DNA of 64,000 nucleotides from Raffaelea ambrosiae (lineage: Eukaryota; Ascomycota; Sordariomycetes; Ophiostomatales; Ophiostomataceae): positions 2,476,859-2,540,858 of the forward strand of contig PCDI01000002.1 in NCBI GenBank assembly GCA_002778195.1, in the 5' to 3' direction. The notes beneath the pieces were generated by a model that was not told where the DNA came from, ran no database searches, and saw only the letters and a program-made list of their open reading frames with translations. Below, one piece after another: positions 46,724 through 56,829 of the stretch (position 1 is its first letter; each line of letters begins with the position of its first letter). The position numbers were made by a program, and so were the translations under genes.

Positions 46724-47839
46724 TCATGCCCATACTGGGTCGACCAGCCGCAACGGCCTCGCCAAGATCCGGCCCTGGTCCTCGGTCGTCTTGGCCAGCC
46801 CGGGCAGCTGTAGAAACAGCGGCCCCTCTGGCTGGTCTGTGTCCTTTCCCTTTTCTTCGCCCCCTGCGCCATTCTCCTTTGCTTCCACCGGCGGCTGCGG
46901 CGGTTTCCTCTTCTTCTTCCCGCCAAAGACAAACTGCACCTCGGCCGGCTGCGACACCATCAGGTACCCCAGCTTGGCGCCCTCGCGCACCACATTCCGC
47001 AGCGCCGCCTCCTGGGCCGCCCCGTCCTTGGCAAACGCGCCCGTGATGCCCACCAGGGCCGCCACCAGCGTGTCGATGCGCGCGTCCAGGCCGGGGTCGT
47101 CGGCGGTCTGGCGTGCCGGCAGCGGACTGCGCTCGCTGCGGCGCGGGTGCAGCAAGAACACGGCCATCCGGCGCCAGCGCATCCGGGCCAGATGGATCAC
47201 TGTTGTCGTCAGTGCGTGTAAAAAAATGAAAATGAAAAAAAAAAAAAATGAAAACCATAAAAACCATGAAAACCACGAAACCATGAAAACCATGAAACCA
47301 TGAAAACCATGAAAACCCCCGGAAAAAAAAAAACAGTAGTGCCCACCCTCTTCGTTCCCCGTGGACGCCTCCACCGGGGCTTGGGCGGCGGCCAGCGCGG
47401 TCAGCCCCGGCGGCAGCAGCGAGAAGTGGGTCGACATGCCCGGGCGCGGCAGCACGGCGTTGGCCAGCACGGCCTGCGCGAGGATGGACTGCAGGGCCCG
47501 TGGGCGGTACGCGGGCAGGGTCACGGCCTTGGCCAGCACGGCGGCGCTCTCTTTGCCGAAGCCGAGGCCGTCGCGCAGCCGGCCGGCGAGCCCGTGCGGG
47601 TCGGCCGCCGCGGCCGCCACCACGTCGGACCGGTAGTTGTTGTGGACGTGCAGCCCGAGGACGTGGCCAAAGGTCTGCAGCTCGCTGGCGAGCACAGAGT
47701 CCGGCACGCCCTCGGGGAGGAAGCTGTCGAGGGGGAGGGTGCCGCCGACGAGGGGGCCGCCGATGTCGTTGGCCGGTGCTTTCGGGGGGGGGTCGGCGGC
47801 GGACGGCTGGGCCAGCTTGCGGAGGAAGCCAGGAGCCAT
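46724..47839 (-). CDS. Protein of unknown function, 322 residues
   Basis: Two exons, 47839-47347 and 47199-46724, join in phase 1 and give 322 residues. The N-terminal half has a small folded look (GVPDSVLASELQTFGHVLGL followed by VHNNYR). The second exon begins VIHLARMRWRRMAVFLLHP, then a helical segment (ARIDTLVAALVGITGAFAKD) and VRFGAKLGYLMV-like residues (here VREGAKLGYLMVSQPAEVQF). A Lys/Pro/Glu-rich stretch and a C-terminal LARPLRLVDPVW motif end the protein. The intron (47346-47200) is unusual, being filled with short repeats. Family not recognised; no membrane helix or signal peptide is evident. Reading through the intron also stays open but gives a Phe/Met/Val-rich nonsense-like insert. 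Confidence 0.72.
   Translation of the reverse strand: MAPGFLRKLAQPSAADPPPKAPANDIGGPLVGGTLPLDSFLPEGVPDSVLASELQTFGHVLGLHVHNNYRSDVVAAAAADPHGLAGRLRDGLGFGKESAAVLAKAVTLPAYRPRALQSILAQAVLANAVLPRPGMSTHFSLLPPGLTALAAAQAPVEASTGNEEGGHYCFFFSGGFHGFHGFMVFMVSWFSWFLWFSFFFFFIFIFLHALTTTVIHLARMRWRRMAVFLLHPRRSERSPLPARQTADDPGLDARIDTLVAALVGITGAFAKDGAAQEAALRNVVREGAKLGYLMVSQPAEVQFVFGGKKKRKPPQPPVEAKENGAGGEEKGKDTDQPEGPLFLQLPGLAKTTEDQGRILARPLRLVDPVWA
47220..47330. repeat. AACCATGAAA-type repeats inside an intron
   Basis: The intron of the 322-residue gene holds a poly-A-rich array of about ten units resembling AACCATGAAA. It occupies most of the 147-bp intron. Confidence 0.85.
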
Positions 47840-48300
47840 TGTGGGCGACGTGCAAACGAGAAGGCGTTTCGAGAATGGGGTATGCGTTGCTATGAGAGCG
47901 AAAAAGAGAAGGAAAAAGAAAGAAAGAAAGAAAAGAAGAAAGAAAAGAAGAAAAGAACAAAAGAACAAATAAAGAAAGAAGAAAGAAAGAAAAAGAGAAC
48001 GAGTCGAGAATCGAGAACGAGAATCGAGATCGAGAATCGAGAAAGTGCACTTCTCATGACATCACATTTCTTCTACTCTACGGCCTGAGCCTTGCTACCC
48101 ACACAGGAGAGCAACAATCTGGCACCCTGCCTGGCCATGTCCGTTCGTGTGGGACTGGTCCCTTCCGACTGGTCCCATCTTTTCATGCACGTCCGCTCAG
48201 CTCCATGGCACGAAACGGGAAAGAGCAACCATGCCTGGAAGACCTTTGAATACACTTGCAACGAGTGGACTATTTTGTCGTTACCGCCAATACTAGTAAC

Positions 48301-48320
48301 TACTATGTAACTACATAGTA
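48301..48320. repeat. Inverted pair of TACTATGTA / TACATAGTA motifs
   Basis: TACTATGTA at 48301-48309 and its reverse complement at 48312-48320 are separated by two bases. They form a 20-bp near-palindrome whose half occurs elsewhere in this window. Confidence 0.7.
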
Positions 48321-48930
48321 CACCGTATCGCTCGATCACCAACACGCCGCATATGGCAAAGCCAGGTCGCTAGCCGTCTCGTGTGCTGCAGCCTGGCCCC
48401 CTGGACATGGGGTACCAATCTCGTTTTCTGCCGTGCGTTTTACGAGACCGCCACCCTGCCGGGCTGTGTCTGGGGTGGTGCGTTGTGTCGGGCGCTTGGT
48501 TGGTCGCATATGCGTAAGCCTGCCTGTGCAGAGCTATCCGAGTTGGGAAGCTGGGGGGGGGTGCATCTCTGCTGCAACGTGCCAAGCCTCTCTTGCTCGC
48601 CAATCCTTCGGTGGCTTCACCAGGCTGTGCCTGCGTAGCGGGCCACCGGCAGGGTTTAGAGAGTCGCGTTCCTCATCATCTTCTCTGTGAAGCTTGGTGC
48701 CATTCGCATGGGGAACTCTGGAAAAGACGATTTTCACACAAGTCGTGATGCTCAAGTCGGCCTCCTCGTTTGTGACTTTGCGATACAGGCAACAGAGCCC
48801 GGATACTCAACTGACGAGCGTCTTCCCATAGGCTCGACAGGCTGAACAGGCGTGACAAGACCAGCCTCACCAAGCTCAAGACCCGCCAAAAAGGCTCCAA
48901 ACCCTCAAAATAAAGCTTCTCAGACCTCCT

Positions 48931-48954
48931 ACACACACACACACACACACACAC
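48931..48954 (+). repeat. (AC)12 tract directly before a start codon
   Basis: A pure AC dinucleotide run ends one base before the ATG at 48956, so it forms the whole start-codon-proximal leader of the Hsp70-like gene. Confidence 0.9.
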
Positions 48955-48955
48955 C

Positions 48956-50722
48956 ATGAACACAAACGGCCGGCCGCGCAACGGCGTCGCCAACAAGACC
49001 GCCGCCGCCGCCGCCGCCGCCACGCCCGACGTCATCGTCTCCATCGACCTCGGCATGACCTACACGGGCGTGGGCTGGGCGCGGCCGCTGGCCTCGGGCA
49101 CGGCCATGCAGAGCCCCATCCAGATCGTGCACGACTGGCCGGGCAGCCTGTCGCTCAACGAGCAAAAGGTCAAGACGGCGGTGTCGTACGCGCCGAGCGG
49201 CGCGCTGACGTCGTGGGGCAACCTGTGCGACGAGGACCGCACGCCGGACCGCATCCACAAGGAGTTCTTCAAGATCTTCATCGACCAGGCCACGGTGGAC
49301 CGGGCGCGCAGCGAGGGCCTGACGGGGGCGCCGGCGTCGACGGGCGAGGCGCAGAAGCTGATCGCCGACTACCTGCGGCAGGTCTACCTGCACATCCAGG
49401 CCACGCTGGCGGCGCAGACGGGCGTGCGCGCGTGGCACGAGCTGGCCGTCGACTTTGTCTTTAGCGTGCCCACGACGTGGCGCACGCACGACGTGATCAA
49501 CGCCTTCAAGAGCACCATCCGCGCCGCCGGCTTCGGCGTCGACGGCGCGCGCCACCACGCCGCCGTCGAGCTGACCGAGGCCGAGGCCGCCGCCGTGGCC
49601 ACCATCAAGTCCGCGGCCGTGCCCTTCCGCCAGGGCGACACCTTTATCGTCGTCGACGCCGGCGGCGGCACCACCGACTGCGCCGTCATGCAGGTCCTCG
49701 ACGGCGCCCTGCCCTTCCCCAAGCTCGCCCAGGTCACCGAGGTCGACGGCGTCGGCATCGGCTCCACCCTCATCGACGTCGCCTTTGCCGGCCTCGTGCG
49801 CGCCCGCATCGCGCCCTTCCCCGACCTCCAGGCCCGCCTGCCCCCGCACTGCGTCGAGGCCGTCGTCCGCGGCGACGCCTTCAAGCGCATGAAGCACCGC
49901 TTCGGCGAGCCCACGTTCGCCGTCGACGTCTACGACCTCCCCCTCGACGGCGTCGGCTACCACTTCCACTACGCGCCCGCCGGCATCGAGGCCGGTCGCA
50001 TGCTCTTTGCGCGCGACGAGATCCAGGCCCTCTTCGACCCCCACATCGCCCGCATCCTCGACAAGGTCCGCGAGCAGCTCGACTGGGCCGAGGTCAACCT
50101 CGTCGGCGCCACCACCCGCTACATGGTCCTCTCCGGCGGCCTCGGCAGCTCCAAGTACGTCCGCGACCGCCTCGAGCAGAGCCTGCGCCAGAAACCCCAC
50201 CCGGCCGCCCCCGCCATCCAGATCCTGCAGGCCCCCGACCCCCAGCTCGTCATCGTCAAGGGCCTGCTGCTCGACCGCCTGCAGAAGATCGACTCCGGCC
50301 TCAACCCCGTCCTGGTCCAGCGCCGCGCCCGCTCCTCCTACGGCGTCGTCTCCGAAAAGCTCTTCGACCCCGTCCTGCACACCGGCAGCACCGTCAAGCG
50401 GGACCCCTACGACGGCAAGCTGTACGCCGTGGGGCAGATCAGCTGGCTGATTGTCAAGGTACGTTTGGGGGAAACGGCCCCTGCTTGCTTTCTCTCTTGC
50501 TTTCTGTTTTTTTCGATGCCTCCCGCTCACCCCCTTTTCCAGGGCGACCCTGTGGACCCCGAGCGGCCCATCGGCCGCAACTACTATCGCTACTTTGATC
50601 CTACGTCCGATGTGATGCCCACCTGGGACTCGCACATTGTGCAGTATCACGGTCCAAGAGAGACCTTGCCCACCCATGCCAAGCAGGGTAGGTTCTTTTT
50701 TTGTTTTTTGTTTTTCTCAGTC

Positions 50723-50754
<32 letters not shown>

Positions 50755-51055
50755 CCGAATCTGGATTTCTTTCACGTTTTGTTTCCTCCCTCCTCGTCTC
50801 TCCTTCTCTAACCAATCAGAGGGCGTCATCCAGCTGTGCAAGGTCACCAGCAACCTGTCCGGCATCACCCAGGCCGATCTCGAACCGCGCCGCCGACCGC
50901 CCAAGAACTGGTACCGCCGCGGCGAAAAGTACTTTGTCTGCCAGTACCAGGTCCGCGCCATCATCGACCCGGCCGACCTGCGCTTCGAGCTGTGGTTCAA
51001 AGGCAAGAAGTTTTCCGGCAACCACGAGCCGATCGAGGTCGAGTGGGAGCTGTAG
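48956..51055 (+). CDS. Hsp70/actin-fold ATPase family protein (HSPA12-like group)
   Basis: Three exons (48956-50458, 50543-50687, 50820-51055) in matching phase give 627 residues. An Ala-rich start is followed by an actin/Hsp70 nucleotide-binding domain: phosphate-1 loop SIDLGMTYTGVGW (about 29-41), phosphate-2 loop VVDAGGGTTDCAV (about 232-244) and the adenosine motif VLSGGLGSSKYV (about 391-402). The C-terminal part is not the canonical Hsp70 substrate-binding beta-sandwich with helical lid; it resembles the fungal Hsp70-like proteins common in Sordariomycetes and related to animal HSPA12. There is no J-domain gene or organelle signal next door. Role is probably ATP-dependent protein handling or signalling, but it is unproven. 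Third codon positions are almost all C or G, stronger than in neighbouring genes. Confidence 0.88.
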
Positions 51056-52364
51056 CGAGGAGAGGAGTGAGTGATGAGGTGGCGAGGCGATTCATCTGGA
51101 AACGAAAAGGTCGGACAGTATACCCAGCCTGGGCGAGGCCGTACAGTTGTAGCATTGCGTATGTAATTGAATTGTTTGTGACTGTGAATTTGTGACTGAA
51201 TTTGCGAATGTGAATTTGTGAATTATGTTTTAAGTTTAGGTGGCTATATATATATATATATTTCTTTATGTTTCCCTTTTTTTCTTAAAATTTATTGGAT
51301 CATCCCGTGTTCATTCATTATTTCTATCTATCTTTCATTTATTTATTTATTTTTCGTTGCTTTTCATTTCCTTTAAACCTCTTTGCCATGAATGCAAAAT
51401 CATCATCTACCAGCGTGACTTCCTTCACCCCTGCCGTTTCACCTCTCTGCTCATCACACACGGAACTGTGCACTCCACAACCTATGCCAGAACACCGAAT
51501 AGAAATGCACTTGTGAGGTCATGCCTGATCTTCCTTCTTGCCTGTCTGCCTGGTCAGCCCATCTCATGCTGCCTCGTCTGTCTTCCCGCATTCCCAGGAT
51601 GCCCCAAAGAAAGCAAGTCACACATCATGTCACCAACGTATTTTGTGAGGAAAAAAAGGTGGTTCGATTACTGCCTAGGATTCCAAGTGCGAAAGAAAAA
51701 AAAAAGTTTGTCCCACAGAAAGAGAAAGTCCATTTTTGCCAATCTGTGCTGTCGTCCTCTCCCAACTCCCCAATGAAATTGCCCCTGGCACTCTCTTCTG
51801 TCCCAAGATAACCTGAAGAAAAGGGAGGCAAAAACACTAAAAAATATCTCAGCACGTGAAGCTTTTTGAGGAAGATCCGGAGCCGGGTGGGGGAAAAGGA
51901 CTCGAGAGTAATGTTTGTAGATTGACAAAAGCAGTTATTGTGAACTTCCTCCCGCATCTTCCTCCTTTCCGTCTTCTTCAGTCATCCTCTGAAAACCTCT
52001 CACCTCATTTCTCCACCACTTCTTTCTCTTATACTCCAGCCCTTTGTTTAGTCTACCCAGTTGAAGAAAAACACCCCGTCAAAAATAAAGGAAAAATAGA
52101 AATCAAAAGCCACGACGATGGAAAAATTGAGAGAAATGAGATGGGAAATCCGTGTATTCTTTCGCGGGGATCAGATCCTCCAGGTTCTGTGTGTATGTGT
52201 GTGTAAAAAAAAGACTTCCAGCTCCTGAACGCAAGCTGCATTGGCAACACAAATAACCCGGGATCCCTGCGAGATGTGTTTTCTCTCAATCGGATGGCGT
52301 TGTCCAGTCACTCCGCGGAGTGGAGCGAGTGGGAGCAAAGCAAGCCGCGAGAGCGGGGCTCAAT
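51056..52364. other. Intergenic between converging genes
   Basis: 1.3 kb between the Hsp70-like gene (plus) and the first secreted-protein gene (minus). AT-rich with a (TA)n run at about 51244-51262. No supported gene; it probably holds both terminators. Confidence 0.6.
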
Positions 52365-52901
52365 TTACTCCTTGGAGACAACGACTGGATTTCTGTTAGC
52401 TATGTGTTTCGGGTACACCGTTTCGGGCAAAAGAAGGCGCGAAGATGACTCACCACCGTTGTTGATGACCTGGGTGATCTGGGGAGTCAGGCTGGTGTCG
52501 ATCAGCGAGTTGACGTCAAAGCCGCCAATGCCGTTGATCAGGCCCAGGTTGAGCTGGTTGAAGGCCAGGGTCGACAGGTCGAAGCCGTTGAACAGGCCCA
52601 GCTGGGCAAGCTGGAGAACCATCTGGAGCTGCTGGAACTGCAGGATGGCGTTCAGGTCGAACGCGTTGCTCTGGAACAGGCTCTGGAAAGACAGGATGTT
52701 GAAGTTGTTGACCGAGCCGAGCTGGGACAGGAGCTGCAGGTCCAGGCTGTTGACGACGTTGAGGTACTGGAAGTTGGTGTTGGAGAACGCCAGGTTGTTC
52801 AGCTGGGACAGGTCGAACGAGGCGCGGGCCTCGACCTCCTTGGCGGGGGCAGCAGAGACAGCAGCGGCCAGAGCGCTGACGATGATGCTAGAGAACTTCA
52901 T
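52365..52901 (-). CDS. Small secreted protein A (Leu/Asn/Gln-rich, family of unknown function)
   Basis: Exon 1 (52901-52454) and exon 2 (52384-52365) give 155 residues. A signal peptide MKFSSIIVSALAAAVSA precedes a predicted cleavage before AP. The mature part is a run of hydrophobic/Asn/Gln segments such as LNNLAFSNTNFQYLNVVNSL, ILQFQQLQMVLQLAQLGLF and LNLGLINGIGGFDVNSLID, without Cys. Such proteins occur in many sordariomycetes with no known role. The intron (52453-52385, 69 bp, GTGAGT...CCAG) has a multiple-of-three length and no stop in frame, so retaining it gives 178 residues with the same C-terminus. It resembles the 304-residue secreted protein 4 kb away, and both have a probable 5'-UTR intron. 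Confidence 0.8.
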   Translation of the reverse strand: MKFSSIIVSALAAAVSAAPAKEVEARASFDLSQLNNLAFSNTNFQYLNVVNSLDLQLLSQLGSVNNFNILSFQSLFQSNAFDLNAILQFQQLQMVLQLAQLGLFNGFDLSTLAFNQLNLGLINGIGGFDVNSLIDTSLTPQITQVINNGGESSSRLLLPETVYPKHIANRNPVVVSKE

Positions 52902-53128
52902 TTTGAATTTGGGGGGGGTTGGAAAATAAAGAAGGTTGAAAGAGTGGAGATGGAAAAGTAAAAGAGATTAAAATAGTAAAAGAATTGAAAACAAAGAGCA
53001 CAGCTAGATATGAAGAATTGTTAGCTTGGATCCCATGGAGATGGTTTTGTCTTTGGGAGGCGGGGGGGGCTCTCAACACACCTCGAAATGTCCAAAAGAG
53101 TGAAATGAATGATAAACAATGAGCACAG

Positions 53129-53243
53129 CTGGGAAGAGAGAGAGAAAAAGAGTTAGTGATGCGTTGCAATGGCAAGGTGCGGTGGCTGTCATGCTGATAT
53201 AGCAGATGGCTGGGGATGTGCTCCAGTGAGGACGATCGCTTAC
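53129..53243 (-). other. Probable 5'-UTR intron of secreted protein A
   Basis: Donor GTAAGC at 53243 and acceptor CCCAG ending at 53129, followed by CTGTGCTC, define a 115-bp intron about 228 bp upstream of the ATG. It is called because the paralogue at 56830-57825 has an equivalent intron with nearly the same boundary sequence. Confidence 0.55.
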
Positions 53244-55805
53244 CTCTGTAGAGAATGAATGACTGAAGAAGATTGCGAAACCGAACCGAAGATGCTTGAG
53301 TGGATGAAGAGAAGAAAAGAGAAACGAAAGTCAGGACGGAAAGAGGCAGAAGTGACAGTTCTTATATACAGATGATCGTGCCATATCCCATCATGCTGTC
53401 CAGCCGCCCCTCCTCGAGTTGCCTCATCCAAGCCGGCCGTGGTGCGTGCAATCGAGGGCAAGGCATGAGACAGCCATCTTTGCCAAGAAACTCCTGACCA
53501 TACAAACGTCGTTCGGATGTGTAGTGAAGGGGAGATCCGGAGCGTGTCAGAGGTATCAGGCCTAGCCGCACGGAAACGCAGCTGGCTAAAACAGAGCGAA
53601 GGGGACAAGGGGGGGGCCGCATGTTGGCCTGGAAAAGGGCCACAATGGGCAAGGGGGGGTGGGCACGAGAGGGACGGGCACGACACAGAGGTTGAGAAAC
53701 AAACTGTGGGCATGCGGCGTTGGAGCACCCGCCAGTCCATGGGAGGAGAAGCAGCAGCCGAGGCCAGGATCGACTTCCCACGGACGAGGGAAGGAAAAGG
53801 AAAGGGGGGGGGGGGGGGGCGAGGGCAGGGGAATAGGCTTCCTTCGACGAAGCTTGTTTAGCGAAGAAGGGCCCCAGGGCAGGGCGCACGTTCCGGAATG
53901 CCCTCTGGCCGTGTGCAGGTCCAACCCCAAGGGAAATGACAAGGGTGGCCAGAGGCAGGAGGATAGCCGGGCAGTCCGGACAAGGGCGCGAGAGGAAGAG
54001 AGAGCAGCCGGGGAGGGCGCCAGACAAGGCCAAGCAAATTAACCTTACTGCTAGGCTGGTGGCCCCAAGTGCGGATCATGGGACGGCCACCTGGGCCATG
54101 CCTGCGCCCGGCATGTGCCTCAGTCAGCCATGCCCTGGGCGGCTGGGTGGCGCGCACGAGGCAGCCATGCCAAGCCGGAAAGGACAACGAAAGAAGGTTA
54201 CGGGGTTGTCTCCAGCACGTCTCCAGACGTTTGGCCCTGGGAAAACATGTCCAGGGTACCCTGGCCCCGGCCCAGTGAGATCGAGGCACACGCACGGCGG
54301 GCGCACCAGTGCGTCCGTTCTTCGCCATGCATGCCGCCATCGTTGTGCGTGTCTGGCCAATGGCAGCAGCGGGCCACGCTCCTGATCGGCATCGAGGGTG
54401 GCCAGCTTTTCGTTTCGCGCCGTTTCGCCGCCGCCAAGACTACGGACAGTGGCCAGTTTAAACTTCCGTGCTATACATAGCTTAAGACCAAAAAAAAAAG
54501 ACTAAAAAAACCATGCAAGGGTTTCTTGTCACCAGGGGCCGAGGGTGAAGAGAGCAAAAAGGGGGGGGGGGAAAGGGCACACAGAGTCGTTAGCTGGGAG
54601 TCACCAAGACTGGCTGTTCGGATCGTGATGGCAGGCTGTCTACACAAGACAGATGGTGGTCTGTGATGGTCTGCGATGGTCTGTGTAGGGGGGACGCAAC
54701 AAGAGGGCACGTCTGGGTTGAGATAGATTGGCTTCGTCCTAACAAAAAGCAGGGACTGGACACCCAGACCCGGAGGCGGGACCCGCATGCCGCATGCACA
54801 CCAGCTGGAAGCACCAGCAACCGGCCTTCCCCTCCTTCTCAGAGTTGTAGCAAAAAAAAATCAAAAATCAAAAATCAAACACACTTTCGGGAAAAGAAGG
54901 TGGGAATGAGGAATGCCAAGCTTTTCATATGTAGCAGACTTTGGAGTCCGCCTTCCCTGTGTCATCCACGGACTCCGGGAGACCGGCTCAAGCAAGAGAC
55001 AAAGTAGCCACGAGTAGGAGGCCCTGACTGTAAGCGCAGACAAAGGCGTGCGCAAAAAAAAAAAAAGAAAAAAAAAGAAAAAGAAAAGGTGCCCTGGGCT
55101 AAATGCGCGGGGCGAGGAGGATCAGGAGGCTCCAGTGTGTTCGGCACCTGGAGATTTGTGTAGTATGATTGGCTGGGTTGCATCGCAGGGTAGCATCAGA
55201 CCCACAGCAACCGTCGTCTTCCCGTCCTGGACCACGCCAAAGCCACCCCTGTCTCTCTGACATCCGACCGCCAGGGTTGGCCCGTGGCTAGCTCCATGCG
55301 GACAACGTTTTGGCTTTTTAGACTCTTTTTTCTTTTGCGGGTTGCCCGCTTTCTTTCGTTTCTGTGCTTTTCTGCTATTGGAGGTATTTCATCCGAGGAC
55401 ATCCGCCTCACCACCGTGTCTCAGATTTGACGCACCTTACACGGGCCCTTCCCTGCAGATTCCTCCAGTCCTTCAGGGCATTGACAATGCTGGAACGACA
55501 ACTGGGGTGGCATTAGAGATGATCCCTCGCGTGCCCGCACGGAAAAGAACATGGGAAAACACGGTCAGCAGCACGAGGAAAAGCACCATGTGAGGAGAAA
55601 ATGACCCGACGGATGGGCCTGCATCCGGCCACATTCAGGGTATGTGCCCATCAAGCTTGATGCTATCTTTGACCGTTTGACACAGGCCGTCGAAAAAGAC
55701 GATCAGTCTTTGGTTGTCCCCTTTAATCTGATCTTTTCACAGGCTCGTGGTCCGTTCGATCGGCCATTTCTGAGGCCTTTGCCGGCCGTACAAACCAACG
55801 GGCCC

Positions 55806-55854
55806 GCCAGGCCACCAGGCCACCAGGCCACTAGGCCACCAGGCCACCCAGGTC
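55806..55854. repeat. Imperfect GGCCACCA repeat
   Basis: About five units of GGCCACCA or close variants in tandem. Non-coding, in the 3.9-kb gap. Confidence 0.8.
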
Positions 55855-56829
55855 ATGAACCAGACCAGCCCAGGCAGACAGCATCGGGTGTTCTCTCCCA
55901 CAGCCTGCTGCAGCCGACTCTGTAGTGCCTGCTTAGGAATAGTGCGTATCGAGGGCACAGCGTCCACACGGCCTGGGCAAGCTTGCATGCTATGCAGAAC
56001 GGAGCCAAACTTTAAAATGTACCCGAGGCCAGGCAATATATTTTCTCTCAAGATTGTTTCAGCTCTCTGCGTCTCCGAAAGCTTATTCCCCAAGGTGCTT
56101 GTTGGGCCCCGGGCCATGAAACGGTGCCAAGAACGGAACATGCGAGGGGAGGGGAAATGCCCAGACTCGCGATCTATGCCAAGTCCACCTCTAGATCCAT
56201 CTCCAGAAGCAGGAGTGGAAGTCAACAGGAAAAAAGCATAAGAGAAGGAATACGAGGCATTGCGTTTAAAAGGGGGGTGAAGACCAAGACCACTTCCAAG
56301 AGAATTCCAAGCATTCCCCAAGCATTTTCCAAGAACATTCCAAGAACAAAGACAAGCAACATGTCTGGTCTTCGTTGAAACTCGCCACCACAGACTGGAC
56401 GTGAGGCAGAGAAGAAGCCGCCGAGGCCAACATGGCACGAGGACATATACAAAGACTGGCCCATACTGACACAACACACTAGGCACGGAGGTGAACAAAG
56501 CACGGTGAACACAGCAGTCTGGCATTTCTGGCATTTCTGGACAACCCAAGAACCCTGTATATTGTTCCTTTCTACTGCAGACAGAGAGATTTTCTTCTGG
56601 CAAAAAAAAATAATCACAGCAACAAAAAAGAGATGAAAAAAAAAATCAATAAGACCAAAAAAATCCATAGTTGCCCTTCCGCCGTACCCAATTTATGGAA
56701 TATTTCCTCTGTGACAACGTGACCCAACAAAGAAATGTCCACCGTGAGAGAGAGATGACCAAAAAAAAAAATCTTCTAGGCTGTTTCTGTCATGTCTCCC
56801 CGTTCACCAGCCATCACGATAGGAACCGC

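Larger units (their letters stand above)
47840..48955. other. Divergent promoter region between the 322-residue gene and the Hsp70-like gene
   Basis: 1.1 kb. The left end is a long AAAG-type purine run (about 47900-48035), probably the 5' leader of the minus-strand gene. At 48301-48320 TACTATGTA and its reverse complement lie three bases apart. A CA repeat (48931-48954) abuts the start codon of the Hsp70-like gene. Confidence 0.6.
52902..56829. other. 3.9-kb stretch between the two secreted-protein genes
   Basis: It holds the leader of secreted protein A (to about 53250) with its 5'-UTR intron, then GC-rich non-coding sequence. Features seen: a poly-G run at about 53806-53819, several protein-like but motif-free frames (53362-54480), a GGCCACCA repeat at 55806-55854, AAATC-type A-rich repeats near 54853-54880, and the 3' region of the second secreted gene up to 56829. 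No gene is supported. Confidence 0.5.

Noticed and set aside
46608..48050. 480-codon frame overlapping the 322-residue gene
   Set aside because: It runs through the intron repeats and the leader; the spliced 322-residue model explains the sequence better.
48929..50677. A 582-codon open frame antisense to the Hsp70-like gene
   Set aside because: Same cause: strong C/G third-position bias keeps the opposite strand open. The Asp/Gly/Ala/Val pattern has no domain.
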